Translations under genes and position numbers: made by a program | Assembly (NCBI GenBank): GCA_938021675.1 | Contig: CALIFY010000025.1 | Span: 1-64,000 of the forward strand | Reading direction: 5' to 3' | DNA: 64,000 bases | Source of the DNA: an uncultured Acidimicrobiales bacterium | Lineage (GTDB): Bacteria > Actinomycetota > Acidimicrobiia > Acidimicrobiales > SZUA-35 | The notes under the pieces: model-generated | Seen by the model: the letters and a program-made list of their open reading frames with translations, nothing else | What the model was told of the DNA's origin: nothing | The model's database searches: none | In this document: one piece after another, positions 35,703-44,876 of the stretch | Layout: every line of letters begins with the position of its first letter | How positions within the stretch are numbered: the first letter of the stretch is position 1

Positions 35703-36833
35703 ATGGCAGCGGACAATCTTCAGGCGGAGACGGTGGCGGTGACGGCCGGACGGCCCGACCAACCGGGAGAGCCGCTCAACGTGGCCATTCACCCGACCTC
35801 CAACTACCTTCAGGGCGGCGAGCGCGAATACAGCCGAGGGGACGGGACACCGACCATCGACGCCTTTGAGGCGGCGATAGGTGCGTTGGAAGGCGGCTGG
35901 GCTCTGGCATTCGCCTCGGGGATGGCGGCCGCGTCTGCGGTGTTCGACCAACTTCCACGAGGAGCCATCGTGGTCGTCGCCGAGGGTTGCTACCAAGGCG
36001 TGGCGGCACTCGTCGACGAGGGGGCGGAACGACAAGGTTGGGAGGTCAAGCGAGTGGCGAGCGCCGACACCGACCGCTGGCTCTCGCTCATCGATATCGG
36101 CCCCGATCTGGTATGGCTGGAATCCCCGTCGAATCCGATGCTCGAGGTGGCCGATGTTCCCGGAATCTGCAGCGCTGCCGCCGCGGCCGGCGTCACCTGC
36201 GCAGTCGACAACACGTTTGCCACCCCGCTCCTGCAACGACCCCTGGACCATGGCGCCACCTACTCGATACATAGCGCAACCAAATTCATAGGAGGCCACT
36301 CGGACCTCCTCGGCGGACTTGTGGTAACGGCCGACCCCGACCGGCGCCGCTCGCTTGAACAGCGTCGACTGCTCGGCGGCGCCACCATCGGCGCGTTAGA
36401 GGCATTCCTGGCCCTTCGCGGCCTTCGCACCCTTCCGGTCCGTCTGGCCCGATCTCAAGCATCGGCGGCCGACCTCGCCCACCGGCTGGCAAAACACTCA
36501 GCGATAACCACCGTGCGGTTTCCCGGTCTCGCCACCGATCCCGGCTACACGGTCGCCAAGCGCACCCTGTCGGGACCAGGAGCGGTGCTGTCGTTCGAAA
36601 CGACCGGCACCCCACAACAGGTCGATGCGACGCTCGACGGCTTGTCGTTGATACGGGTCGCCACAAGCCTCGGCGGCGTCGAGAGTACCCTGGAACGACG
36701 GGCACGTTTGCGTGGCCAGAATCATGTACCGGCTACCCTTATCCGACTCAGTGTTGGATGTGAACATGTCGATGATCTCTGGCGTGATCTTTCCAACGCC
36801 CTCGATCATCTACCATCCACGGAGATTCGATGA
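35703..36833 (+). CDS. Cys/Met metabolism PLP enzyme (cystathionine synthase/lyase-like)
   Basis: A 376-residue fold-type I transsulfuration enzyme. It has the PLP-contacting FASGMAAASAVFDQL, ESPSNPMLEVAD, DNTFATPLLQRPLDHGA and the Schiff-base lysine in HSATKFIGGHSDLLGG. The C-terminal SLGGVESTLERRA is also typical. Whether it is a cystathionine gamma-synthase, gamma-lyase or methionine gamma-lyase cannot be decided by eye. Its stop overlaps the start of the YceI gene (ATGA). It is divergent from the MoaB-like gene. Confidence 0.9.
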   Translation: MAADNLQAETVAVTAGRPDQPGEPLNVAIHPTSNYLQGGEREYSRGDGTPTIDAFEAAIGALEGGWALAFASGMAAASAVFDQLPRGAIVVVAEGCYQGVAALVDEGAERQGWEVKRVASADTDRWLSLIDIGPDLVWLESPSNPMLEVADVPGICSAAAAAGVTCAVDNTFATPLLQRPLDHGATYSIHSATKFIGGHSDLLGGLVVTADPDRRRSLEQRRLLGGATIGALEAFLALRGLRTLPVRLARSQASAADLAHRLAKHSAITTVRFPGLATDPGYTVAKRTLSGPGAVLSFETTGTPQQVDATLDGLSLIRVATSLGGVESTLERRARLRGQNHVPATLIRLSVGCEHVDDLWRDLSNALDHLPSTEIR

Positions 36834-37678
36834 AAAAGCTATTGCTAGGCGGCACGGGCCTTGTCGTTGCGCTCGTCGCAGCGGTATTCGTGTGGTTCAA
36901 CTTCATTCGGGACGACGCGCCGGCCGCGTTCGAGTTGACCGACCAAACCGAAACCGCAGCAGAAGAATCCAGCGAGCAAGATCCACCGGTCACGCCGTTA
37001 GAGGAAGACACCGATGATGGTGCAGCAGAACCATCGGATGGCGAGACGGTTGAGCAGGACACGGCCGACGGTGACGACGCTGGCGGTGAATCGACCGGCG
37101 GTGAATCGACCGGCGGTGACGACGCTGGTGATGCCGAAGCTGGCGCCCTCACCGGTCTCGACGGGACCTGGACGGTAGGAACCGGCTCCGAGGCCGGATA
37201 CCGAGTGGTCGAGGACCTCCGCGACATCCAAGACTTCGAAGCGGTCGGACGGACCGAAAGCGTGACCGGATCAATCGATATCGCCGACAACGTCATCTCC
37301 GCCGGGTCCTTTGAGGTCGTCGTCGCCGACATCACCAGCGACGACAACCGCCGCGACAACGCGTTCACCGGCGACGTGATGGCGGTGTCGGAGTTTCCGA
37401 CCGCCACCTTCACCTTGGCCGGTCCCATCGAGCTAGGCGACGACCCAACCTCGGGCCAGCCGGTAGAGACGAGTGCCGACGGCGAGTTGACCCTCCGAGG
37501 AACGACCAATCCGGTCTCGGCAACCATCCAAGCACAGCTTCTCGACGACCAAATCGAAGTCGTCGGTTCCATTCCCGTGCTTTTCTCCGACTTCGGAATC
37601 GAAAACCCGTCGAACCCGTTCGTCACCGTCCGAGACGAGGGGCTGGTCGAGGTCCGCCTCGTTCTGTCCAAGTCCTGA
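36830..37678 (+). CDS. Membrane-anchored YceI-like protein
   Basis: The 282-residue protein begins MKKLLLGG with one hydrophobic segment (about 4-25), followed by an acidic linker of about 85 residues. The linker contains two copies of GGEST and many Asp/Glu. The C-terminal YceI-type lipocalin-like domain (about 110-282) has LDGTWTVGTGSEAGYRVVE, SFEVVVADITSDDNRRDN, FPTATFTLAGPI and GELTLRGTTNPVSATI. YceI proteins bind polyprenoid-like lipids. It is translationally coupled to the PLP enzyme; no functional link is obvious. Confidence 0.88.
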   Translation: MKKLLLGGTGLVVALVAAVFVWFNFIRDDAPAAFELTDQTETAAEESSEQDPPVTPLEEDTDDGAAEPSDGETVEQDTADGDDAGGESTGGESTGGDDAGDAEAGALTGLDGTWTVGTGSEAGYRVVEDLRDIQDFEAVGRTESVTGSIDIADNVISAGSFEVVVADITSDDNRRDNAFTGDVMAVSEFPTATFTLAGPIELGDDPTSGQPVETSADGELTLRGTTNPVSATIQAQLLDDQIEVVGSIPVLFSDFGIENPSNPFVTVRDEGLVEVRLVLSKS

Positions 37679-37793
37679 CCGTCCACTCCATTCGCCGCCA
37701 GCCCGCGGGCCGGTAACCTGACGACAACACACGATTCCGACCCTGCCGTCCGTCCAAGCGACCGGCGCCGGGCTTCGAAACCGGGAGTACCTC

Positions 37794-38999
37794 GTGAAGA
37801 TCCTGTATGCCGACTCGGTCGATGAATCTCGTCTCGGTCCTCTCGTCGATGCTGGTCACGAGGTAGCAATCGACCCCTCGTTGACGGCCGCTGATCTTCC
37901 GGCTGCCATCTCAGGCGTCGATGTCCTCGTCGTCCGAAGCACCAACGTCACGACCGACACAATCGAAGCGGCAGACCGTCTCGGCCTCATCGTTCGAGCC
38001 GGGGCCGGTACCGACAACATCGACAAAGTTGCCGCATCGGCAAAGGCGATCTCGGTAAGCAATGTGCCGGGTCGCAACGCCGTCGCTGTCGCCGAGCTGT
38101 CCATGGCGCTTCTTCTTGCCGTCGATCGTCGGATCCCTGACAACACCGCTGACCTTCGGGCCGGTATCTGGGACAAGCGACGCTACACCCAGGCCGACGG
38201 GCTGTACGGAAAGCGCATGGCCATCATCGGACTCGGCGACATCGGTATGGCGGTGGCCGAACGAGCGAAGGCCTTTGGTTTGACGGTGTCGGCTATTCGC
38301 AACGACGGGCGATCGGCCTCGGCTAAGGCTTCGATTCGAAGAATCGGTATCCGCATGGTCGATACGACCGATGACCTTCTGGCCGACGCCGATGTCGTCT
38401 CCCTCCACATCCCAGCGACGGCCGAAACCACCGGAATGGTCGACGCCCACTTCCTGGCGGCCTTGCCGGACGGGGCGATCCTCATCAACACATCCCGAGG
38501 GGACATCGTCGACAGCCCCGCCCTCCTCGCCGCTCTAGACGCAGGGACGATCCGTGCTGGGCTCGACGTCTGGCCCGATGAGCCATCATCTGCGACCGGG
38601 GCCTTCGAATCGGCACTCGCTCGCCACCCGGCAGTCGTCGGCACTCACCACATCGGGGCGTCGACCTCCCAGGCCCAGCGATCGGTGGCCGACGGAACGG
38701 TGAAGACAATCGAGGCATATATAGATGGCAAACCAATAAACTGCGTGAACCTGAGGTCGGAACCGTCTGGAAACAACTACCTCATGATCAGACACCTCGA
38801 CCGAGTAGGCGTCCTGGCTCAAATTTTCGCTGCGCTGCGAGCGGGCGGTCTCAATGTGCAGCAAATGCAGAACCAGGTGTTCGACGGAGGCAAAGCGGCC
38901 GTCGCCACAATCCATGTAAGCGACGAACCGTCCCCCAGCGTCGTTGCTGCCGTCGGAGCCATCGACGAGGTTCTCAACGTCTCTTCGGTCAATGTCTGA
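37794..38999 (+). CDS. serA: D-3-phosphoglycerate dehydrogenase
   Basis: The first enzyme of serine synthesis, 401 residues. The NAD motif GLGDIGMAVAERAKAFG, the catalytic TSRGDIVD, DVWPDEPS and the histidine in GTHHIGAST are present. A C-terminal ACT domain (about 328-401, MIRHLDRVGVLAQIFAAL) should allow serine feedback. It lacks the extra ~130-residue ASB domain of mycobacterial SerA. GTG 37794 has GGGAG upstream. It heads serA-serC-DUF1015. Confidence 0.94.
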   Translation: MKILYADSVDESRLGPLVDAGHEVAIDPSLTAADLPAAISGVDVLVVRSTNVTTDTIEAADRLGLIVRAGAGTDNIDKVAASAKAISVSNVPGRNAVAVAELSMALLLAVDRRIPDNTADLRAGIWDKRRYTQADGLYGKRMAIIGLGDIGMAVAERAKAFGLTVSAIRNDGRSASAKASIRRIGIRMVDTTDDLLADADVVSLHIPATAETTGMVDAHFLAALPDGAILINTSRGDIVDSPALLAALDAGTIRAGLDVWPDEPSSATGAFESALARHPAVVGTHHIGASTSQAQRSVADGTVKTIEAYIDGKPINCVNLRSEPSGNNYLMIRHLDRVGVLAQIFAALRAGGLNVQQMQNQVFDGGKAAVATIHVSDEPSPSVVAAVGAIDEVLNVSSVNV

Positions 39000-39068
39000 C
39001 ACCGAAACCTACTCATCCCAACCAGCCCTCACATCACATCACCAATAGCGAGAGCGAGGCTCTGCCTA

Positions 39069-40166
39069 ATGACCCAGCCCGTGACCCGAGCACACAACTT
39101 CTCCCCGGGGCCCTGCGTCCTACCGGCTTCGGTGTTAGCCGAACTGTCCGAGGAACTACCAGACTTCAACGGCCAGGGAATGTCGTTGATCGAGATGAGT
39201 CACCGCGATCCGGTCTACGACGAGATTCACTGCGAGACCATCGACCTACTTACATCGCTGTGGAAGGTCCCCAATGACTTCTCGGTGTTGCTACTCCAAG
39301 GCGGCGCCTCGCTCCAGTTCGCCATGGCTCCGCTGAACCTCCTCGGCGAAAAAGGTGACACCGCTGGATACATCGTCAGCGGTTCGTGGGCCGCCAAAGC
39401 CATCGCCGACGCCAAACTCATCGGTGACACCTATTCAGCTTGGACCGGCGCCGATCACGGTTTCACTCGGATGCCGACGGCCGACGAGGTGGAGATCCGT
39501 CCGGGGACCCGCTACCTACACGTCACCTCGAACGAGACGATCGGCGGTATCCGGCTGCCGGACTTCTTCGACCCTGGCGTCCCCATGGTGGCCGATATGT
39601 CATCGGACTACCTGACAAGACACATTCCATGGGATCGGTTCGACCTCGTCTACGGCGGGGCCCAAAAGAGCCTCGGACCGGCCGGGCTCACGGTGGTCTT
39701 CGTTCGCCAGTCAGTGCTCGACGCAACGCCCGACGGCATTCCGGCCTACCTCCGCTACGACACCCACGCATCGGCGAACAGTGTGGCCAACACTCCCCCG
39801 GTGTTCGCGGTGTGGGCCACGGGAAAGATGCTCCGCTGGGTCGGTAACAATGGCGGCGTCGACGGCATGGAAAAGCGGGCGACCGAGCGTTCCTCGATGG
39901 TCTATCGGGTAATCGATGACAGCCAGGGGTACTACCGGAGCCCGGTGGAACCGGTCGACAGATCAACAACCAATATCGTATTTCGGCTCCCGACAGAGGA
40001 GGCCGAAGCCGCCTTCTTGGCCGGCGCGGCGTCCGAACAGCTGTTGAATCTCAAGGGACACCGGTCCGTCGGCGGTATCAGAGCCAGCATCTACAACGGC
40101 CTGGCCACCGAGAGCGTCCAAGCGCTCGTCGACTTCATGGAACGGTTCGCGGCCGACGGCCGCTAG
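39069..40166 (+). CDS. serC: Phosphoserine aminotransferase
   Basis: It converts 3-phosphohydroxypyruvate to phosphoserine. The 365-residue class V PLP enzyme is of the E. coli SerC type: HNFSPGPCVLPASVL, GMSLIEMSHRDPVY, LLLQGGASLQFAMAPLNLL, the PLP-aspartate region MVADMSSDYLTR and the Schiff-base lysine in YGGAQKSLGPAGL. It lies 69 bases after serA and 5 bases before the DUF1015 gene. It may also act in pyridoxal phosphate synthesis where that pathway exists. Confidence 0.96.
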   Translation: MTQPVTRAHNFSPGPCVLPASVLAELSEELPDFNGQGMSLIEMSHRDPVYDEIHCETIDLLTSLWKVPNDFSVLLLQGGASLQFAMAPLNLLGEKGDTAGYIVSGSWAAKAIADAKLIGDTYSAWTGADHGFTRMPTADEVEIRPGTRYLHVTSNETIGGIRLPDFFDPGVPMVADMSSDYLTRHIPWDRFDLVYGGAQKSLGPAGLTVVFVRQSVLDATPDGIPAYLRYDTHASANSVANTPPVFAVWATGKMLRWVGNNGGVDGMEKRATERSSMVYRVIDDSQGYYRSPVEPVDRSTTNIVFRLPTEEAEAAFLAGAASEQLLNLKGHRSVGGIRASIYNGLATESVQALVDFMERFAADGR

Positions 40167-40171
40167 AAGAC

Positions 40172-41422
40172 ATGGCTCGGCTGACCCCACTTCCTCTCCG
40201 CTTCGTATCCCCGAAGTGGGCAGCCGACGTTCCGTCGCCTCCACACGATGCACTCGATGCGCAGGGTCGACGGGCTCACGTCCATCAACATCCTCAATCT
40301 TTCCTGGCGGTGACAAAGAGTTTGGAGGACGCCGAGCCTGGTGTCGACTCGCACCAATTGCTGGCCGATGGGCGAGCTGCCCTGGAGCGGCTGCTGGCCG
40401 ATGGCGTCTTTGGTTCGATGACCTCACCGGCGTATCGCGTGTACCAGCTTGAGCACAATGGGCACCGTCAGACCGGGATCGTGGCCGGGGTATCGGTAGA
40501 CGACTACGACAACGGGGTGGTCAGAGTTCATGAGCGAGTCCACCGCGATCGAGCCAGGCACCTGGCAGAACACCTCCAGGTGGTTGGCGTCCAATCGGCT
40601 CCAATCGCCATCGCGTTCTCCGACCGGGGAGAACAGGCCGATGCCGCCGCGGTGATGGCGGAGGTCACCGCTGGGCAGACCCCGTTTCTCGACATCACCG
40701 GGTCGGACGGTCTGCGTCAGCAGTTGTGGACCGTCGAGGACGACCAACATCGCATACGGGTGGAACGGGCGCTGTCAACCGCTCCCCTCTACCTCATCGA
40801 CGGCCACCACCGGGCCGCTGCCGCGTCTGAACATCACAGAGGGCATCGCAGAGGACAAGGAAACGATGAACCCTCCCAGTGGGTTTTGGCCACACTGTTC
40901 CCGCTGAGCGAACTTCGGAGTCGGGCCATCCATCGCGTGCTCGTCGGCGTCGACGTGGCCCGCCTCATCGGTGCGATCGAAGATCGCTTCCCGACACGAA
41001 ACACCTCTGACCCCGCCGTCGTCGTAGCCAGGGAGCCCCATGAACTGGCCCTGGCGATAGGGGGTCAAGACCGTTCGATAGCGGCCGGGCCGCGTTGGAT
41101 GCTGTTCTCCGTCGCCGACCTTGCTGGCGGGACGCCAAATCCTCTTGAGTCGACCGACCCTGTTCGGCTGTCGGCTTCGGTCCTCAATCCGATACTCGGA
41201 ATCGACGAGTCGGGGGGTGATCATCGGCTGCGGTACCGTCCGGGCGACGCCGACGCAGCAGGGATTGTCACCGCCTCTGGCGAGGGCGAGTTGGTGTTCG
41301 TGATGCGCCCAATCGAAAATCAGACCCTGGTCGACGTGTCCGAGCGCGGGCTTGTCATGCCTCCAAAGTCGACATACTTCGTGCCAAAGGTACGAGCCGG
41401 GTTGATGCTGCGATCCATGTGA
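40172..41422 (+). CDS. DUF1015 family protein in the serine operon
   Basis: The 416-residue soluble protein fits DUF1015: an N-terminal LRFVSPKWAADVPSPPHD, a central YQLEHNGHRQTGIVAGVSV with VVRVHERVHRDR, LYLIDGHHRAAAA (about 204-216), and a conserved C-terminal MPPKSTYFVPKVRAGL. No enzymatic activity is assigned here. The DGHHR motif recalls the HxR-type motif of ParB/sulfiredoxin/serine-kinase-like folds, which is my inference. Immediate placement after serC with a 5-base gap suggests a job in serine metabolism; serB is absent from the window. Confidence 0.85.
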   Translation: MARLTPLPLRFVSPKWAADVPSPPHDALDAQGRRAHVHQHPQSFLAVTKSLEDAEPGVDSHQLLADGRAALERLLADGVFGSMTSPAYRVYQLEHNGHRQTGIVAGVSVDDYDNGVVRVHERVHRDRARHLAEHLQVVGVQSAPIAIAFSDRGEQADAAAVMAEVTAGQTPFLDITGSDGLRQQLWTVEDDQHRIRVERALSTAPLYLIDGHHRAAAASEHHRGHRRGQGNDEPSQWVLATLFPLSELRSRAIHRVLVGVDVARLIGAIEDRFPTRNTSDPAVVVAREPHELALAIGGQDRSIAAGPRWMLFSVADLAGGTPNPLESTDPVRLSASVLNPILGIDESGGDHRLRYRPGDADAAGIVTASGEGELVFVMRPIENQTLVDVSERGLVMPPKSTYFVPKVRAGLMLRSM

Positions 41423-41466
41423 ACGTCTACCTCGGCCGCGCTCATCCGGGGCGAGGCGACCGACGA

Positions 41467-42651
41467 CTAGAAGCGGCGCCGAAGTTGAGCCAGCATCATG
41501 CCGTCGGTGTCGGCCGGTACCAGCACGGCCATACCGTTGCGGGCCTGCCACGGCTCGGACGGCGGTTCGAGGCGATCGACTAGGAGGTCGGCTTCGGCGG
41601 CCCGATCGATCGCCTCGGCGATTACCGCCGCGCCCTCGTCGTCGCCAAAGGTGCAGACGCTGTACGTCAATATGCCCCCTGGCCGGAGCAAGTCGAGACC
41701 AGACACGACCAACTCCACTTGGAGCCGACCTAGCCGCCCCGGCGCCTCATCATCGATTCGCCACCGGGCATCAGGGCGCCGTCGGAGGCTCCCAAAGCCC
41801 GAACAAGGGGCGTCGACCAGCACCCGGTCGGCTGAGCCGGGCCGGACCGGGGGCTGCCGTCCATCGGCTACCACCGTCTGCACCGGGTGCCCGGTCCTCG
41901 AGGCGTTGGCCATAACCAGGCGGGTCCGCGATGCCCGTCGATCGCCGGCCACGACGAGGGCGCCTCTGGCCGCCAACCCCGTGGCTTTACCTCCGGGGGC
42001 GGCGCAGGTGTCGACCACGACGTGTCCCGGCTCGGCCGCCACCGCCTCGATCACCAACTGCGAGGCGGGGTCCTGTATGTAGCCGTCGTCTCGGGTGCTG
42101 GTCACCGCGGCCCGATTCATGGCGACCATGGCGTCCTCAGCATCGTCGGCACCGAGGTCGTGCGCTAGTCGCTGCACGATCCAATCTGGATAGCTCAGCC
42201 GAGTCGCATCGTCGGGGAACTCAACCGGCGCATCGGAGACTCGGCGAAGGACAGCATTCACTACCGAACGACCGGGCCCCGACAGGGCGCCAACCGTTGC
42301 CGCTACCGCTGCGTGGGGCGGCGTCTCGAGAAAAACCAGTTGGTACGCACCGATTCGAAGCGCAGCCCGAACCTTCGGATCGGCGTCGCCGAGTAGGAAT
42401 CGATCGACGAGATGATCGCAGGCCCGCTTCATTCTCGTTGTGCCGTACACGACCTGGGTGACAAATCGCCGATCTCGGTCGACGAGATCGGACTCCGATA
42501 GCAATTCCGGTAGCACAAGGTTGGCATAGGCACCATCGGATTCGATGCGAGTCATCGCCTCGATAGCCAGTCGCCGACTAGCGGTCCCAGACGGCGGGTT
42601 GCGGTCCCGGCGCGACCGTCCTCGGGCCGAGGATGGCTGGCGTGTCGACAT
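41467..42651 (-). CDS. rsmB: 16S rRNA m5C methyltransferase RsmB-like
   Basis: A 394-residue RNA cytosine-5 methyltransferase. A NusB-like RNA-binding domain (about 25-150, ASRRLAIEAMTRIESDGAYAN) precedes the Rossmann domain. This has DTCAAPGGKATGLAA for SAM, VLVDAPCSGFGSLRRRPD with one catalytic Cys and ILTYSVCTF with the other. Both cysteines are intact. It starts four bases after the fmt stop, in the common def-fmt-rsmB order. Confidence 0.92.
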   Translation of the reverse strand: MSTRQPSSARGRSRRDRNPPSGTASRRLAIEAMTRIESDGAYANLVLPELLSESDLVDRDRRFVTQVVYGTTRMKRACDHLVDRFLLGDADPKVRAALRIGAYQLVFLETPPHAAVAATVGALSGPGRSVVNAVLRRVSDAPVEFPDDATRLSYPDWIVQRLAHDLGADDAEDAMVAMNRAAVTSTRDDGYIQDPASQLVIEAVAAEPGHVVVDTCAAPGGKATGLAARGALVVAGDRRASRTRLVMANASRTGHPVQTVVADGRQPPVRPGSADRVLVDAPCSGFGSLRRRPDARWRIDDEAPGRLGRLQVELVVSGLDLLRPGGILTYSVCTFGDDEGAAVIAEAIDRAAEADLLVDRLEPPSEPWQARNGMAVLVPADTDGMMLAQLRRRF

Positions 42652-42655
42652 CGAC

Positions 42656-43633
42656 TCAGGTCGCGATCGGGGCTGGCTGTTGCGTTGCCTGGTTCTGACT
42701 CGCTACGCCGAGCCGTTCGCCCGGGTCGGGCTGGGCACCGTTGTACCAATCGACGGCCGACATCGTACGTTTGCCTTCGGGCCGAACCTCTACGAGCTGA
42801 AGGCGCCCGTCCGGGGTGTCGACAAAAACCGATCCGTTCTCAAACGCCAGGGCGCCAGGATGGCCTTGGCCATCGGCGACGGCAGTCCGTTCGACTCCAA
42901 TACGGCGGTGACGAAACTCGCTCCAGGCCCGACCGATCCTCACCCGCCGATGCACGTCGATCGCCGGCTGTGTGAAGTCGAGCTGCTGCTCGGCTCTGTC
43001 GAGTTTGCGGGCGTAGGTCGGCGTGCCGTCTTGCGGTGTCGCTTTCGCCAACCCACCGGCGACGGCTTCGACAAGCAGGTCGGCACCGAGGACCGCCAGC
43101 GTGGCTCGTAGCTCGGTTGCCGTCGCATCGTCGGTTATGGGCAGCGATCGCGAAGCGTAGACACCGCCCTCATCAAGACCTTCGGCTACCTCCATCAGAC
43201 AGACTCCGGTCTCGGTATCGCCGGCCAAGATGGCGCGCTCCACCGGCGCCGCGCCCCGCCACCGGGGCAATAGCGAAAAGTGGATGTTGATCATCGGCAG
43301 CATTCGAAGCAGGCTGACGGGAATAATTCGTCCGTAGGCGACCACCACCGCCAGATCGAACCGGTCGGCATCCTCGGCCAACGCCGCCAGGTCATGGGCG
43401 ACGGGGAGCCCGATGTCGGCCGCCGCCTCTTTGACCGGTGACGGGATGAGGGCCGAACCACGGCCACGGCGACGGTCGGGTTGGGTTACCACCAACCCGA
43501 TGTCGATCCCGGCCGCAACCAGTTTCTGCAGCGCCACCACCGCCTCGACCGGGGTGCCGAGAAAGGCGATGCGCTCGACAGTCGGCGGCACGGAGGCGAG
43601 GGCGATCGGTTCACCAGGGTGGGTTTCGTTCAC
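42656..43633 (-). CDS. fmt: Methionyl-tRNA formyltransferase
   Basis: It formylates initiator Met-tRNA. The 325-residue protein has ERIAFLGTPVEAVVAL at the start, VVVAYGRIIPVSLL, the catalytic Asn-His signature in INIHFSLLPRWRGAAPVERAI with DETGVCLM-like continuation (DTETGVCLMEV), and a C-terminal OB-like domain. The GTG at 43633 overlaps the def stop (GTGA), giving the expected size; nearly 100 upstream codons that overlap def are not used. Confidence 0.95.
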   Translation of the reverse strand: MNETHPGEPIALASVPPTVERIAFLGTPVEAVVALQKLVAAGIDIGLVVTQPDRRRGRGSALIPSPVKEAAADIGLPVAHDLAALAEDADRFDLAVVVAYGRIIPVSLLRMLPMINIHFSLLPRWRGAAPVERAILAGDTETGVCLMEVAEGLDEGGVYASRSLPITDDATATELRATLAVLGADLLVEAVAGGLAKATPQDGTPTYARKLDRAEQQLDFTQPAIDVHRRVRIGRAWSEFRHRRIGVERTAVADGQGHPGALAFENGSVFVDTPDGRLQLVEVRPEGKRTMSAVDWYNGAQPDPGERLGVASQNQATQQPAPIAT

Positions 43634-44211
43634 GGCAGGCTCAGCCCGTTGCCGCCGGTGCTGGTGCGTGATGGCGATCCGGTCGGGTCGGCATAACGTT
43701 CCCGAAGCGTCTTGAGGGCGGCTTTGCGGGTTTCGTCGTCGAGATGGTCGAGTAGGAGAACACCCTCGAGATGGTCGAGCTCGTGCTGAAACAATCGGGC
43801 CAGCAACTCGTCCGCTTCGATAGAGACCTCGTTGCCATCGAGATCCGAACCGGTCAGGTGGATCTCTTTTGGCCGTACTATCTCCCAAAAAAGACCGGGC
43901 ACCGAGAGGCACCCTTCCTCGTACACCCACTCGCCGCGAGACTCGGCGATTATCGGGTTCACGATCGTCTCCGGGCCATCGCCGACGTCGTACACGAAGA
44001 GCCGCCGTTGAACCCCAACTTGAGGGGCGGCCAACCCGATGCCCGGCTCGGCGTACATCGTTTCGAGCATGTCATCGACCAGTTTCACGACTTTGCCGTC
44101 GATATCGGTGACCTCATCGGCTACCTTCCGAAGCACAGGATCACCGAACACACGGACCTCGTATGGGGCCGCATCAGCAGAACGAGCTGTGCGTCGCAAG
44201 GGGGACTTCAT
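43630..44211 (-). CDS. def: Peptide deformylase
   Basis: It removes the N-formyl group from nascent proteins. The 193-residue protein has all three motifs: GIGLAAPQVG (about 67-76), EEGCLSVPG (Cys metal ligand) and QHELDHLEGVL (two His ligands and the catalytic Glu). ATG 44211 is chosen; the frame is open for 62 more codons into the divergent gene. The intergenic space to the divergent methyltransferase is only 23 bases. Confidence 0.96.
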   Translation of the reverse strand: MKSPLRRTARSADAAPYEVRVFGDPVLRKVADEVTDIDGKVVKLVDDMLETMYAEPGIGLAAPQVGVQRRLFVYDVGDGPETIVNPIIAESRGEWVYEEGCLSVPGLFWEIVRPKEIHLTGSDLDGNEVSIEADELLARLFQHELDHLEGVLLLDHLDDETRKAALKTLRERYADPTGSPSRTSTGGNGLSLP

Positions 44212-44234
44212 AGCTCTCAGGCTAGCGTCGGTGG

Positions 44235-44876
44235 GTGGTGACCCAGTACTTCGACGCCGAGCCAACAGCAGACTCCGAACGGTTGACGGTGAAGCTCTCG
44301 CTGCCCGATGCCAGTCTCGAACTGACAACCGACCGTGGCGTGTTCGGCCGGATGCGGGTCGACCCGGGGTCCAAGCTCTTGCTACTCGATGGACCACAGC
44401 CGACCACCGGAGACCGCGAGCTACTCGACCTCGGGTGCGGCTACGGGCCGATCGCTCTGACCCTGGCCACCCGAAACCCGAACGCTCGGGTGTGGGCCAC
44501 CGACATCAATCGTCGAGCCCGTGACCTGTGTCGTCACAACGCCAGCGAGGCCGGGCTATCCAATGTCTCGGTCGTCGCCCCCGAGGACATGCCGACCGAT
44601 GTCGGGTTCGACCGGATCTGGTCGAACCCGCCGATTCGTATCGGCAAGGCCTCACTCCACGAACTGTTGTCGACCTGGCTCGATCGGTTGACACCGACGG
44701 GAACCGCCCATCTCGTCGTTCAAAAACATCTCGGCTCGGACAGCCTGATGCGATGGCTCACACGATCGGGGTGGCCTACCGAACGTAGAAGTTCCAGGGC
44801 CGGATACAGACTCCTCGACGTAGCGTCAAAGAAAAACACCGACGTTGACCGACAGGACGAGACCGACCGGCTATGA
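44235..44876 (+). CDS. Class I SAM methyltransferase, RsmC/RlmG-like
   Basis: A 213-residue methyltransferase of the 'small' domain type that modifies guanine N2 in rRNA. The SAM motif LLDLGCGYGPIALTLA (about 64-79), VWATDINRRARDL and the catalytic SNPPIRIGK match RsmC-like enzymes. The N-terminal half of full RsmC is missing, as in many single-domain homologues. The rRNA target is unknown. Its stop overlaps the start of the SpoU gene (ATGA). Confidence 0.87.
   Translation: MVTQYFDAEPTADSERLTVKLSLPDASLELTTDRGVFGRMRVDPGSKLLLLDGPQPTTGDRELLDLGCGYGPIALTLATRNPNARVWATDINRRARDLCRHNASEAGLSNVSVVAPEDMPTDVGFDRIWSNPPIRIGKASLHELLSTWLDRLTPTGTAHLVVQKHLGSDSLMRWLTRSGWPTERRSSRAGYRLLDVASKKNTDVDRQDETDRL

Noticed and set aside
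42656-43930. Long form of fmt with a 100-residue N-terminal extension
   Set aside because: The extension overlaps def and has no homology to formyltransferase; the GTG at 43633 in a GTGA overlap is the natural start.
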